DNA from: an uncultured Bartonella sp. | GTDB taxonomy: Bacteria; Pseudomonadota; Alphaproteobacteria; Rhizobiales; Rhizobiaceae | Length of the DNA stretch: 64,000 nt | Direction of reading: 5' to 3' | Assembly (NCBI GenBank): GCA_946478235.1 | Contig: CAMLBF010000005.1 | Span: forward strand, 1-64,000 | In this document: piece after piece, positions 37,214-46,792 of the stretch | Layout: the number at the start of each line of letters is the position of its first letter | Position numbering within the stretch: position 1 is the first letter of the stretch | The notes under the pieces: generated by a model | The model's input: the letters and a program-made list of their open reading frames with translations, nothing else | Told to the model about the DNA's origin: nothing | The model's database searches: none | Made by a program: the position numbers and the translations under genes

Positions 37214-38074
37214 ATGCTGCATAACAAGAACTCCATTGCTATATGTATCGCCCTTTTTCTAATGTTTTTCGTGGCACAAAACGGCTATACACAAACCGTT
37301 CCAACCACCAATTTGCCGCACTTTTTTGATAGTCAGGAACGGTTAAGCCATCCTAATCTTGGCACAGTAACAAGATTAAGATTTTTAACGACGGTCGATT
37401 TCCCACCTTTTAACTTTATCGATCAAACGGGACGCCTTTCAGGTTACAATATTGATCTGTTACGTGCCATTTGTGCCGAGCTGAAACTTGAAAATGTTTG
37501 CCAGGTGGAAGCTGTTCCATGGGACGAGTTGATACCCCATTTTAAAGATAATGGTGGGGAAGCCATCATTGCCGGATTAAATGAAACACCGACCACAACC
37601 AAGGATCTCATTTTTACACAAAGCTATTTGCGCTTTCCTGCACGCTTTGTGAGCTCAGAAAATATCAATCTTACTGACCCCGTTACAGACAGTTTGCGTC
37701 GATTGAAAATTGGAATCGTCAAGAATACCTTGCATGAAAAGATATTTGCGGCCTATTTCCCTGATGTCAAATGGCAAGCGTTTGAAAATGAAGATACGCT
37801 CCATGATGCTGTAAAAAACAAAACCATAGATTTGGCCTTTGGTGATGGAATGGGCTTTGCTCAATGGTTAAATAATCCGGTTTCAGAAAGCTGCTGCCAC
37901 TTTGTTGGCGGCGCTTATCTTGCTCCAGAATTTCTTCACAATGGTATGCGAATTGCGGTGGCAAAAGATAACCCACAGCTTAAAACTGCCCTCAATTATG
38001 CCCTCAAATCACTAGAACGTAAGGGTAAGCTGACAGAGCTTTATCTGCGCTATTTCCCAATAGGGTTTTATTGA
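37214..38074 (+). CDS. periplasmic amino-acid-type ABC substrate-binding protein
   Basis: 286 residues. Signal peptide (cleavage about residue 26, NGYTQ) and an SBP_bac_3 fold (about 50-280): LRFLTTVDFPPFNFIDQTGRLSGYNIDLL, WDELIPHFKDNGGEAIIAGL, then FTQSYLRFPARFV and a C-terminal LKSLERKGKLTELYLRYF. It would capture a polar amino acid or similar ligand in the periplasm. No permease or ATPase gene is adjacent, so it is an orphan here. ATG start with atagga upstream. Confidence 0.9.
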   Translation: MLHNKNSIAICIALFLMFFVAQNGYTQTVPTTNLPHFFDSQERLSHPNLGTVTRLRFLTTVDFPPFNFIDQTGRLSGYNIDLLRAICAELKLENVCQVEAVPWDELIPHFKDNGGEAIIAGLNETPTTTKDLIFTQSYLRFPARFVSSENINLTDPVTDSLRRLKIGIVKNTLHEKIFAAYFPDVKWQAFENEDTLHDAVKNKTIDLAFGDGMGFAQWLNNPVSESCCHFVGGAYLAPEFLHNGMRIAVAKDNPQLKTALNYALKSLERKGKLTELYLRYFPIGFY

Positions 38075-38181
38075 TAGAAATTATAACAAAATATCTCGGA
38101 ACTAGCAGCGTTACCAATAGCCATATTACTATAATCAACGTCCCATAATAGGCATTGTTGTTCTGTTATATTTATTATTTT

Positions 38182-38805
38182 CTATTTTGGTCGATTGGGT
38201 GTTTTTAACGTTACTGGCGGAAGATTTATCTGATAATGCATTGAAATTATCCGTATGGCACAACAGGTTCCAATGGCCGCCCATATCGCATATGTCGGGT
38301 TTATCAGATGTGTTGATCCCAACAATGCCACACCAGAACCAACAATTGCCGCACTTGCATAAATTTCTTTGCGGAAAATTACCGGTGTGCGTCCTGTTAA
38401 AATGTCGCGCATACAACCACCACCGGCTGCACTAACACACCCCAAAATAACTGCTATCTGGATATTGCCGGTCATTTGATAGGTTTTATCGGCACCAAAT
38501 GCAGCAAAGAACCCCAACCCTACAGCATCAAGCCATAAGGTTGGCTTTTCCATTCTAACAATCAGTCCCTGACAATAGACACCAATGACAACAGCGCCAA
38601 TAATGGCATAAAAATATTCTATATTTGTTAGCCCCACGGGTGGGGTATCACCAAGGCAGACATCGCGAATAATTCCACCGCCAATAGCCGTGGCCATGGA
38701 AACAACAAAAACCCCTAAAAAATCAAAACCCCGTCTTATCCCAGCACTCGTTCCACTCAAGGCAAAAACAAAAGTTCCTATAACATCAATCCAATGAAGC
38801 AGCAT
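38182..38805 (-). CDS. TRIC/UPF0126-family membrane channel or transporter
   Basis: 207 residues, seven membrane helices. Two inverted-repeat-like halves each carry the family GGG-x2-RD motif (AIGGGIIRDVCLG about 45-57, AAGGGCMRDILTG about 130-142). Bacterial members are related to eukaryotic TRIC cation channels and some have been tied to glycine uptake; the ion or solute here is unknown. The ATG at 38805 (MLLHWIDVIGTFVFALSG) has aggaa upstream and matches family starts; the frame extends 38 codons further without support. Confidence 0.88.
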   Translation of the reverse strand: MLLHWIDVIGTFVFALSGTSAGIRRGFDFLGVFVVSMATAIGGGIIRDVCLGDTPPVGLTNIEYFYAIIGAVVIGVYCQGLIVRMEKPTLWLDAVGLGFFAAFGADKTYQMTGNIQIAVILGCVSAAGGGCMRDILTGRTPVIFRKEIYASAAIVGSGVALLGSTHLINPTYAIWAAIGTCCAIRIISMHYQINLPPVTLKTPNRPK

Positions 38806-39357
38806 AATATTTCCTAAAATACCGGCAGTGCCGTGTATTTTGCCAAATTTCTTATATTTCACCAAATTTAATATTTCACATATTTTGTCAAATTTAATGA
38901 AGAAAGTTGATAGCGGCAAATCACGTTATTGATGCCACCATGATTATACAATAAGCGGAAACAGCATAAAAATTCATATTGTTAGAGGAAGGCTGTCACA
39001 TAATCATAGGTCCTACAGCCAAATTTTCGCCCCATAACCAAACTTACGTCCTGCAGTTAAACTTTCGCCCTACAGCCAAACTTTTGCCCTACAGCTAAAC
39101 TTTGTAAGAACACTATAACGTATTTATAGAAACGGTAATTTTTAAGTATTCGAACACGTCAAAAGAATGCGGTATTCATGGGAAAAGCAAAATTAATGAG
39201 GTAATTCAACTGTCAATAAATTCAAGCACTTATAACTTATAGCAAGTGCTTATAACAAGTACTTATGAAATGTGTATTGAAAAGAATAATTATGCTTAAC
39301 TGAAGCATTAGGCATCAGCAGGCTCAGCACGAAGTATAGCATGACAAGCAATGAGTA
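38806..39357. other. intergenic region between the TRIC-type gene and ptsH
   Basis: No gene is visible. It contains the 19-bp repeat array (39012-39106) and, at 39222-39270, three variants of caagcacttata (caagcacttataac, caagtgcttataac, caagtacttatgaa), the first two of which can pair as a hairpin. I see no strong terminator after ptsH. Confidence 0.5.
39012..39106. repeat. 19-bp degenerate tandem repeat (five units)
   Basis: Five consecutive 19-base units occur with the pattern cctacagccaaactttcgc. Units start at 39012, 39031, 39050, 39069 and 39088. Units 1, 3, 4 and 5 differ at a few positions each; unit 2 is the most changed. Period is exact and there are no spacers. It lies in the non-coding gap downstream of ptsH. 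Confidence 0.85.
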
Positions 39358-39660
39358 TTAGGACTCCTCGCCGAATTTATTATTAATCAGCTCTTCAAGT
39401 GCATCCAGTACATCGACCGCTTGCAAACCACTTGCGCGAACTGTCACACTAGACCCTGTTGATGCGGCAAGCATCATTAAGCCCATAATTGACGTACCGC
39501 CAACTTTTTGTCCGTCTTTTTCAACTTCCACCGCAGCATCATATTTATCAACCGTTTGGACAAATTTTGCCGAAGCGCGTGCGTGCAAACCACGTTTGTT
39601 ACAAATAACCAATTCTCGCGTTAAAGGATTAACGCCAATTTCCTGAGCGCATTTAGTCAT
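39358..39660 (-). CDS. ptsH: HPr phosphocarrier protein (regulatory PTS)
   Basis: 100 residues. Active-site His26 in KRGLHARASAKFV and the HprK target Ser57 in GGTSIMGLMML are both present. In alphaproteobacteria HPr works in a regulatory PTS with no sugar permease, linking phosphoenolpyruvate and nitrogen state to regulators. It is last in the chvI-chvG-hprK-EIIA-ptsH block; its start directly abuts the EIIA stop. Confidence 0.97.
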   Translation of the reverse strand: MTKCAQEIGVNPLTRELVICNKRGLHARASAKFVQTVDKYDAAVEVEKDGQKVGGTSIMGLMMLAASTGSSVTVRASGLQAVDVLDALEELINNKFGEES

Positions 39661-40068
39661 TTACTCTTCCGATAATATCATGCTTGGCACATTGATATAT
39701 TTTCGTCCCGCGTCCTGAGCTGCCTTTAACGCATCAACCAATGAAATATCAGGGCACTGACGCACCGATGTCAATTTAATCAACATTGGCAGGTTAACAC
39801 CCGCTATAACTTCTATTCGGCCTTCCTGCATAACAGAAATAGCCATATTGGATGGCGTACCACCAAACATATCTGTTAGTATAATAACGCCATTACCATC
39901 ATCAACCAAAGCAACTGCGGCGAGAATATCTTTACGACGTTGATCCATATCATCGTCAGGGCCGATACACACCGTGGCAAAATTAGTCTGTGGGCCTACA
40001 ACATGCTCAACCGCACGTTGAAACTCCTCAGCCAATCTACCGTGCGTCACAAGCACGAGTCCGATCAT
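39661..40068 (-). CDS. PTS EIIA component, mannose family
   Basis: 135 residues. Start MIGLVLVTHGRLAEE carries the phospho-acceptor His9. VIILTDMFGGTPSNMA (about 61-77) is the EIIA-Man signature. It accepts phosphate from HPr. No IIB/IIC sugar components are nearby, so a regulatory role is expected. It lies between hprK and ptsH, which follows without a gap. Confidence 0.95.
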   Translation of the reverse strand: MIGLVLVTHGRLAEEFQRAVEHVVGPQTNFATVCIGPDDDMDQRRKDILAAVALVDDGNGVIILTDMFGGTPSNMAISVMQEGRIEVIAGVNLPMLIKLTSVRQCPDISLVDALKAAQDAGRKYINVPSMILSEE

Positions 40069-40217
40069 TCAAAAAAGCTCCTGTCATTAAAGACCCGACC
40101 ATCTTGACCCATAGCAGCCGGCAGCGAATGTTGTATTTTGTCAGGGGATTCCATAAGTGCCAAGAACAAAATGCAATTCTCGGCATAATTTATCAAAATT
40201 TGTTACAATCTGTTTAA

Positions 40218-40679
40218 TTATTGGTGGTTTGTCCAGAGCTTTTTAAAACAAATCGCCTCTATTGCCTGACAAATTGCTGTGCAATCGGCCTGACCAAGCG
40301 CTGGAAGGCGATAAAGTGGCACGGATATCCCAAAATAAGTCATTTTTTGCCCCGACGGAAAACGCTCATAATCATTTCCGAGTTCAACAATGAAATCTAC
40401 GGCAACTTCCGATAGAAATGGCATTTGATAGAGACCCGCACCTCTTATTTCGATGCCGCCACGCAAAGTTTCAGGACACTGCCCGTAAAGCTTGTCATTT
40501 TTACTTGTTAGATCTGTGTAATCATCACTAACGAGGATACTATCCCTTTGTGCCCAATGTGCCCGCTCCAGAAGTGAAAGTGTCAAAACCGACTTTCCAC
40601 TGCCTGATGGCCCAGTCAGAATTATACCTTTGTTGCCAATCTTCAGGCAATTTGCATGAATGGTTTTTACTGTCGACAC
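40218..40679 (-). CDS. hprK: HPr kinase/phosphorylase, short alphaproteobacterial form
   Basis: 153 residues. This is the catalytic half only, as usual in alphaproteobacteria. P-loop GPSGSGKS at residues 23-30, then LVSDDYTDL and LRGGIEIRGAGLYQMPF, matching the HprK core motifs. It phosphorylates HPr on the serine. It follows chvG by 11 bases, so virulence-type envelope signalling and the PTS are co-transcribed. Confidence 0.95.
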   Translation of the reverse strand: MSTVKTIHANCLKIGNKGIILTGPSGSGKSVLTLSLLERAHWAQRDSILVSDDYTDLTSKNDKLYGQCPETLRGGIEIRGAGLYQMPFLSEVAVDFIVELGNDYERFPSGQKMTYFGISVPLYRLPALGQADCTAICQAIEAICFKKLWTNHQ

Positions 40680-40690
40680 TATCGTTTTTC

Positions 40691-42478
40691 CTATTTTTCA
40701 AGAGGCAAAACAATGGTGAAACGGGCGCCAAGCTTTTTGTCTGGGTCATTTGGTGCCGTTATGTTTTCAGCGTTTAATGTGCCATTATGGGCTTCAATAA
40801 TTTGCCGACTAATAGAAAGACCGAGACCGGAATTTTGTCCGAATGATTCCGCCCCCGGACGATCGGTATAAAAGCGTTCAAAAATACGATCTATGTTTTC
40901 TGCTCGAATTCCCGGTCCATTATCTTCGACAGTAATAATAACTTTTGCCCCAACGCTGCGCATTGCAACGCGAATTTCACCATTTTCAGGGGGAATAAAT
41001 GACCGTGCATTTTCAATAAGATTAGAAACAACCTGCCCTAACCGCAAATCATGCCCAGCAACGATATAGGGTTTTCCGCCATTACGCGGAGAAATATCCA
41101 ATGCGATATTGGCTGCAGTTTTATTGCGCCGCACTTCTCTCGACGCACGAACAATACTTTCCAAAAGTGGTGTTAAATCAACCTTGTCGGAGTTTTCCCT
41201 CGCCAGCTCGGCATCAAGCCGTGAAGCGTCTGAAATATCGGTTATCAAACGATCAAGGCGGCGCACATCATGCTGTATAATATCAAACAGGCGTTTACGT
41301 GCGTCATCTGTCTTTGCCAAAGGCAATGTTTCCACGGCACTGCGCAAGGATGTTAACGGGTTTTTCAATTCATGGCTGACATCAGCAGCAAACCGTTCGA
41401 TCGCCTCAATACGCGTATAGAGTGCATCTGTCATATCGCGAATTGACGTTGACAAATGCCCAACCTCATCCTGTCTATCCGAGAAATTCGGAATTTCAAC
41501 ACGCTTGTTTGTTCCGTGCCGAACACGATCGGCTGCTGCAGATAATTTTCGTAATGGATTGGCTATTGTGTAGGCAAGGAATAACGACAAGACCAGCAGA
41601 ACCGCGGCAACAACAGCAAAAACCTTAAAAATTGCCAATCTTTCAGCCCGTACGATATTGTCAATATCAGAGCCGACAGTTGACAACAACAACACGCCTA
41701 CCACCGCATGATAACGTTGTACCGGCACAGCAACAGAAACAACCAGTTCACCCTGTGCATTGCGTCTTTGTGCTGTTGCAAGAAGTCCATTAACCGCCTT
41801 GACCACTTCTGGATAAACAGCGCCATTGCCATTTGGCTGGTCATTATCCATGACAATATCACTGCCATAGATTGTGTTTGTAAACCAATTGCGAAAGCGT
41901 TCAAAAAAACCAGGCTTATCTTCCACAATTGGTGGAAGATTATAGCTCAGCACCTGCCCACTGGAATAAAGCACCCGAGAATCGAGCAAAAGATTGGCAT
42001 CACGGTCATAGATACGGGCGCGTGTTGTCTGCGGTGAAATAACACGCCGCAAGAGTGGTGCCACTCTTACCGGATTAATGGGAAAATCCCAATTATCGGT
42101 GGATTCCGCTTTAGGGGTAATGCTTTGTCCAGCCTGCAACTCCATCAGTTTTTCAGGATCAATCAGAATGGATGTTGTATCAACCGTGGCTGAAGCGGCA
42201 ATTGCACCAGCAATAATTTTTCCCTGTGTTCGCAAGGAGTCAATTTTTGCATCGATCAACCCGTCACGAAACTGGTTAAGATACATAATGCCGGCAACCA
42301 GAACACATAGTGCGGCCAAATTGAGAATGACAATACGCCGTGTCAAACTGGAAAAGAACAATTGCTCAAAAAGGCGGTGTCCGCGCATCCATAAACGCTG
42401 CGGACGCGATTGTTTTCGGGATTGCTTAAGCTTTTCGCTGTTACTTTCCCTTTCGGCTTGTTGTTCTTTATTGACCAT
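40691..42478 (-). CDS. chvG: sensor histidine kinase ChvG/BvrS
   Basis: 595 residues. A charged cytoplasmic leader, first membrane helix (about 40-62), a large periplasmic sensor region (about 65-270), a second helix (about 275-300), HAMP (about 300-355), and the phospho-acceptor His369 in ADVSHELKNPLTSLRSAVE. The ATPase domain has NLIENA, DNGPGI and GLGLSI. With ChvI it senses acid or envelope stress. The ATG at 42478 has gaagg upstream; an in-frame TTG at 42508 without a ribosome binding site was rejected. Confidence 0.96.
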   Translation of the reverse strand: MVNKEQQAERESNSEKLKQSRKQSRPQRLWMRGHRLFEQLFFSSLTRRIVILNLAALCVLVAGIMYLNQFRDGLIDAKIDSLRTQGKIIAGAIAASATVDTTSILIDPEKLMELQAGQSITPKAESTDNWDFPINPVRVAPLLRRVISPQTTRARIYDRDANLLLDSRVLYSSGQVLSYNLPPIVEDKPGFFERFRNWFTNTIYGSDIVMDNDQPNGNGAVYPEVVKAVNGLLATAQRRNAQGELVVSVAVPVQRYHAVVGVLLLSTVGSDIDNIVRAERLAIFKVFAVVAAVLLVLSLFLAYTIANPLRKLSAAADRVRHGTNKRVEIPNFSDRQDEVGHLSTSIRDMTDALYTRIEAIERFAADVSHELKNPLTSLRSAVETLPLAKTDDARKRLFDIIQHDVRRLDRLITDISDASRLDAELARENSDKVDLTPLLESIVRASREVRRNKTAANIALDISPRNGGKPYIVAGHDLRLGQVVSNLIENARSFIPPENGEIRVAMRSVGAKVIITVEDNGPGIRAENIDRIFERFYTDRPGAESFGQNSGLGLSISRQIIEAHNGTLNAENITAPNDPDKKLGARFTIVLPLEK

Positions 42479-42550
42479 CGAGCCGTTAAGACCTTCTTTC
42501 GCAACCAACTAATTTACAAACCGGTTTAACACCGTGATAGGTTTATTGGA

Positions 42551-43273
42551 TTATACTTCCCGAAAACGATATCCCACCCCATAAAGGGTTTCAATCATCT
42601 CGAAGTCATCATCAACCTGTTTGAATTTCTTACGCAGTCTCTTGATATGGCTGTCTATTGTACGATCATCGACATAAACCTGATCGTCATAGGCTGCATC
42701 CATCAACGCATCACGACTTTTGACAACACCGGGGCGTTGCGCCAAAGCCTGCAAAATCAGAAATTCTGTAACAGTCAGAATAACCGGATCACCTTTCCAC
42801 GTACATGTATGGCGTTCCTGATCCATAACCAAATTGCCACGTTCCAATGAGGTAGAAGTTTGAGCCCCCGGTTTGACTGGCTCTCCGCGCGCAGCAGCCC
42901 TGCGCAACACAGCCTTGACACGTTCAACCAGCAGACGTTGCGAGAATGGCTTGGTGATAAAATCATCGGCGCCCATCTTCAAACCAAATAACTCGTCAAT
43001 CTCGTCATCTTTCGATGTCAGGAAAATGACGGGCAAGTCAGATTTCTGGCGCAAGCGGCGCAATAGCTCCATACCGTCCATACGTGGCATTTTAATATCG
43101 AAAATAGCTAAATTTGGGGGTCTTGCTATTAATCCCTCTAATGCGGAAGCGCCATCAGTATATGTTTCAACCTTATAACCTTCCGACTCAAGGGCAATCG
43201 ATACCGATGCCAGAATGTTGCGATCATCATCGACAAGAGCGATTGTCTGTGTCGTTGTTGCAATATCTTTCAT
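42551..43273 (-). CDS. chvI: response regulator ChvI/BvrR
   Basis: 240 residues, OmpR/PhoB type. The receiver domain (about 10-125) has acidic residues DDD at 15-17, phospho-acceptor Asp59 in [11 protein letters not shown], and Lys in the TSKDDE motif. The winged-helix DNA-binding domain (about 140-238) ends [10 protein letters not shown]. It regulates envelope and metabolic genes in rhizobia and is essential for virulence in Brucella and Bartonella relatives. It is divergent from pckA, a known member of ChvI-linked regulons in rhizobia. Confidence 0.97.
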   Translation of the reverse strand: MKDIATTTQTIALVDDDRNILASVSIALESEGYKVETYTDGASALEGLIARPPNLAIFDIKMPRMDGMELLRRLRQKSDLPVIFLTSKDDEIDELFGLKMGADDFITKPFSQRLLVERVKAVLRRAAARGEPVKPGAQTSTSLERGNLVMDQERHTCTWKGDPVILTVTEFLILQALAQRPGVVKSRDALMDAAYDDQVYVDDRTIDSHIKRLRKKFKQVDDDFEMIETLYGVGYRFREV

Positions 43274-43570
43274 GTTCCTCGGCCCTTTCTATTGGCTTTA
43301 CGAGCAAATACGCCAACCAACCAATATACATGTCATGTTTATTATATGGTTGGGTTTATGCTTTTTGCAAAACAAATGTGGTACAAATTGTGGCATTGGC
43401 GCTAAAACGTATTGATAATACAAAGAAAATTCAAAATTTTTGCAATGAATGCTTGGCGATAGCAACTTATTGTTCAATTCCTTTCCACAGAATTTAAACT
43501 TTTAAAATTTTATTTCAATCGATTAAATATTTGATTTTAAAATATTTTTCTGTTTCATATCTTATCGAGT

Positions 43571-43599
43571 GCCCACATGTCTGTGGGCGCATTTTTTTT
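43571..43599 (+). promoter_or_regulatory. terminator-like hairpin in the pckA leader (possible attenuator)
   Basis: The 7-bp stem gcccaca / tgtgggc with a 4-base loop is followed two bases later by a run of eight T (43592-43599), directly before gggagg. No plus-strand gene precedes it, so it must act on an RNA begun in the chvI-pckA gap: either attenuation of pckA or the end of a small leader RNA. The rest of the 43274-43620 gap is AT-rich with no gene. Confidence 0.6.
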
Positions 43600-43620
43600 G
43601 GGAGGTATAGCAGAGCTATT

Positions 43621-45216
43621 ATGAAAGAAATTGGCATATTTAATCCTGCAGCATCATTAACGCATTTTGGTTTTAAAGATCTTGGAAATGTCTATTATAA
43701 TTTGACAGCACCATTGCTTTATGAAGAAGCAATTCGCCGCAATGAAGCAAAATTGACAGCACAAGGTGCACTTGTCGCCTATACTGGGCAGCATACTGGA
43801 CGTTCAGCAAAGGACAAATTCATTGTACGCACGGCTGAAACAGAACCCAATATATGGTGGGACAATAATAGCCCAATAAGCCAGCAGAATTTTGACCAAT
43901 TATTTGCTGATTTTGTTGAGCATGCAAAGGGTCGTGATCTTTTTGTTGAAGATCTGATTGGTGGTGCCGACCACGATAATTCGTTGCGCGCCCGCGTTGT
44001 TTCGGAATATGCGTGGCATGCCACTTTCATTCGCAATCTTCTAATCCGACCAGATGAAAAAGATCTAAAAAGCTATGTCCCGCAAATGACCATTATTAAT
44101 CTGCCTTCTTTCAGGGCAGATCCAAAACGTCATGGTGTTCGGTCAGAAACTGTTATTGCTTGCGATTTGACCCGTTTAATTGTGTTGATCGGTGGCACAT
44201 CTTATGCTGGCGAAATGAAAAAGTCTGTCTTTACAGCGCTAAACTATCTCTTGCCAGTTAAAGGCGTTATGCCAATGCACTCTTCTGCCAATGAAGGTGC
44301 AAAAGGCGACACAGCTGTTTTCTTTGGTCTTTCGGGAACAGGCAAAACAACGCTTTCTGCTGATGCCAGCCGCACACTGATTGGTGATGACGAACATGGC
44401 TGGGGCAATGAGGGCGTTTTCAACTTTGAGGGTGGCTGTTACGCAAAAGTTATCCGCCTTTCACAGGAAGCAGAGCCAGTTATTTATTCGACAACGCAAC
44501 GCTTTGGCACAATATTGGAAAATGTTGTTATTGACGAGCACCGCCAGCCGGATTTTGATGATGGTTCACTTACTGAAAATACCCGTGCTGCTTATCCGAT
44601 AGATTATGTTGATAATGCCAGCAAAACAGGAAAAGGTGGCCAGCCAAAAAACATCATTATGCTAACGGCTGATGCTTTTGGTGTTATTCCACCAATTGCC
44701 AAATTGACGCCAGCACAGGCAATGTATCATTTTCTATCTGGTTACACAGCAAAAGTTGCGGGTACAGAAAAAGGTGTTACTGACCCTGAAGCAACTTTTT
44801 CTACCTGCTTTGGCGCACCATTCATGCCAAGACACCCTTCTGTTTACGGTAATTTGCTACGCCAGAAAATTGCAGACCATAAAGTAGACTGCTGGCTTAT
44901 CAACACCGGTTGGACAGGTGGCCCCTATGGTGTTGGTCGTCGTATGCCAATTAAGGCAACACGTGCCCTTCTTGCGGCAGCACTTGATGGTTCGCTTAAA
45001 AATGTAGAATTCCGTGAAGATGAAAATTTTGGATTTATGGTTCCAAAAGCTGTCGAAGGTGTTGATACTGGTATTCTTGACCCACGTTCAACATGGCAAG
45101 ATAAAGCGGCCTATGATGCTCAGGCTAAAAAACTTGCACAAATGTTTATCAAAAATTTTGATAAATTTGTCGCTCATGTTGACGATGATGTTAAAAACGC
45201 TGGTCCTAAAGCGTAA
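43621..45216 (+). CDS. pckA: phosphoenolpyruvate carboxykinase (ATP)
   Basis: 531 residues. It converts oxaloacetate and ATP to phosphoenolpyruvate, the entry step of gluconeogenesis. Motifs: [16 protein letters not shown] (about 47-62), Walker [16 protein letters not shown] (about 238-252), [10 protein letters not shown] and [10 protein letters not shown]. The ATG at 43621 ([17 protein letters not shown]) matches family starts; the frame is open 30 codons upstream through the leader hairpin. The nearest strong purine run, gggagg, is about 15 bases from the ATG, unusually far. Confidence 0.98.
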   Translation: MKEIGIFNPAASLTHFGFKDLGNVYYNLTAPLLYEEAIRRNEAKLTAQGALVAYTGQHTGRSAKDKFIVRTAETEPNIWWDNNSPISQQNFDQLFADFVEHAKGRDLFVEDLIGGADHDNSLRARVVSEYAWHATFIRNLLIRPDEKDLKSYVPQMTIINLPSFRADPKRHGVRSETVIACDLTRLIVLIGGTSYAGEMKKSVFTALNYLLPVKGVMPMHSSANEGAKGDTAVFFGLSGTGKTTLSADASRTLIGDDEHGWGNEGVFNFEGGCYAKVIRLSQEAEPVIYSTTQRFGTILENVVIDEHRQPDFDDGSLTENTRAAYPIDYVDNASKTGKGGQPKNIIMLTADAFGVIPPIAKLTPAQAMYHFLSGYTAKVAGTEKGVTDPEATFSTCFGAPFMPRHPSVYGNLLRQKIADHKVDCWLINTGWTGGPYGVGRRMPIKATRALLAAALDGSLKNVEFREDENFGFMVPKAVEGVDTGILDPRSTWQDKAAYDAQAKKLAQMFIKNFDKFVAHVDDDVKNAGPKA

Positions 45217-45238
45217 TAGCAAATTTTCATGTTCTAGA

Positions 45239-45266
45239 AGCCCGCTATATTCAGCGGGCTTTTTTA
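45239..45266 (+). terminator. terminator of pckA
   Basis: The 8-bp stem agcccgct / agcgggct with a 6-base loop is followed by six T. Confidence 0.92.
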
Positions 45267-45294
45267 TTGTTTAAAACGCCCCTATAATAACCTC

Positions 45295-45732
45295 ATGACT
45301 GATGAGACCCGAGACCTTTATATCAATGAAAATATCCGCATACGCGAAAGCGATTTAGCGGAGAGTTTCATTCGCGCATCAGGTCCGGGTGGTCAAAACA
45401 TCAATAAAGTTGCAACAGCAGTTCAACTTCGCTTCTCAGCCTATCGTGCTGGTTTAGAGCACGATATTTATGCGCGCCTGATAAAATTGGCTGGCAAGAA
45501 AGCAACAAAAGAAGGCGAAATCGTTATTGAAGCGTCCCGTTTTCGTTTACAAGAAAGAAATCGTCAGGATGCGCGTGACCGGCTTGTCGCCCTACTCAGC
45601 AAAGCTGCCGAACCGCCGCCACCCAAACGTGTTAAAACCAAGCCAACAAAGAGTTCTATTGAGCGCCGTTTAAAAGCAAAAACAATCCGATCGGAAATCA
45701 AGAAGACTCGTTCGAAAATATCCGAGGATTGA
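45295..45732 (+). CDS. arfB: alternative ribosome-rescue factor ArfB (YaeJ)
   Basis: 145 residues. The release-factor catalytic loop SGPGGQNINKVATAVQLRF (about 30-48) contains the GGQ tripeptide, and the C-terminal tail (about 100-145) is basic (PPPKRVKTKPTKSSIERRLK), which enters the mRNA channel of stalled ribosomes. It hydrolyses peptidyl-tRNA on non-stop ribosomes. ATG start. Confidence 0.95.
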   Translation: MTDETRDLYINENIRIRESDLAESFIRASGPGGQNINKVATAVQLRFSAYRAGLEHDIYARLIKLAGKKATKEGEIVIEASRFRLQERNRQDARDRLVALLSKAAEPPPPKRVKTKPTKSSIERRLKAKTIRSEIKKTRSKISED

Positions 45733-45861
45733 AATAAAAATTCTTGCCCTATCTCACATAATAGAAGGTGGAGCGTGCGCATCCGCTTAATGTGCCACTA
45801 TACTGATAATTCATTTTCAGCGATTGCATCAGTGGGCGCATTTTCTTGAAAGGAGAATGCA

Positions 45862-46416
45862 ATGGGACTTTTTAATTTCGTAAAATCTGTTGGTGAAAAA
45901 CTGGGACTTGGAGATGATCATGCGCCAGATGCACAAAGCATTAAAACTGCGCTTGATGGTTTAAATCTCGGCACAGAAAATGTGAATGTTGCGGTTGAAA
46001 ATGGGAAAGCCGTTTTGACAGGTCTCGTTAAAGATCAAGCAACATTGGAAAAGGCTATCCTTGCTGTTGGTAATTTGCACAACATCGAGTCCGTCAATAC
46101 AGATAATTTACACGTACAGAATTCTGCGCAAGCTGCAAATAATCAAACTGCAAACACGCCTCAAGCTAATCAAACGGCTCAAGCAACCTCTACCCCATCA
46201 AACACGTCCACAAGCAATGGTGGACAGACACAAGAACCGCATTTTTATGAAGTTAAAAAAGGCGACACACTTTGGAAAATTGCTGAAGAAGTTTACGGCA
46301 AAGGACATGGCGACAAAAATAACATTATTTTTGAAGCAAACAAACCAATGCTTAAATCACCAGATAAAATTTTCCCTGGGCAAAAGCTTCGTATTCCAGA
46401 GCTTAATCAGGCTTAA
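45862..46416 (+). CDS. BON and LysM domain protein (Kbp/YgaU-like)
   Basis: 184 residues. The BON domain (about 25-85: IKTALDGLNLGTENVNVAVENG ... VGNLHNIESVNTDNL) is followed by an Asn/Gln/Thr-rich linker (about 88-125) and a C-terminal LysM (about 128-180: YEVKKGDTLWKIAEEVYG ... IFPGQKLRIP). No signal peptide is visible. This is the architecture of E. coli Kbp, a cytoplasmic potassium-binding protein; the linker here is longer. Strong ribosome binding site aaaggag. The leader shares gtgggcgcatttt with the pckA leader. Confidence 0.9.
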   Translation: MGLFNFVKSVGEKLGLGDDHAPDAQSIKTALDGLNLGTENVNVAVENGKAVLTGLVKDQATLEKAILAVGNLHNIESVNTDNLHVQNSAQAANNQTANTPQANQTAQATSTPSNTSTSNGGQTQEPHFYEVKKGDTLWKIAEEVYGKGHGDKNNIIFEANKPMLKSPDKIFPGQKLRIPELNQA

Positions 46417-46792
46417 TTCTTATAGCAAAATCTAGCACTTCGGTGATTGCTTTATCACTTTCTCGCGCATCTAAAATTTCTGAAAATGTTGTTTCATAGA
46501 TGCGCGAGTACCAAACGTTGTTGGATTATATCGGTCATAAACGAATAAAATAACAGGCAATATTTGTTGTTGTCACATTTATTGTTGCCACCTTGCAATG
46601 GCATAAAAACTCTTTTGTTGTGATAGTAGAAACTACATTGCGCACCACAGCCAAGCTATAGAACCGATGTTTCTATTCTGCCTTTATATCTTGTGTGATC
46701 TCATGTTTCCATTCGGTCAGTCTGTGTCTTTGTGTGAAGAAATTGATGTGGTTTTGTTGTGATAAAGACAAAACAATTTTATTATAAACGGC
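46417..46792. other. intergenic region between the LysM gene and alkB
   Basis: No gene is visible. It holds a long inverted repeat at 46462-46508, listed separately, and a smaller one (gtgat / atcac near 46443-46458). Confidence 0.5.
46462..46508. repeat. 12-bp perfect inverted repeat with nested stem
   Basis: CTCGCGCATCTA at 46462-46473 pairs with TAGATGCGCGAG at 46497-46508. Inside, TGAAA and TTTCA pair around a 6-base loop. No T-run follows, so it is not a typical terminator, though it lies about 45 bases after the LysM gene stop. It could be an mRNA 3'-end stabiliser or a protein-binding site. Confidence 0.7.
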
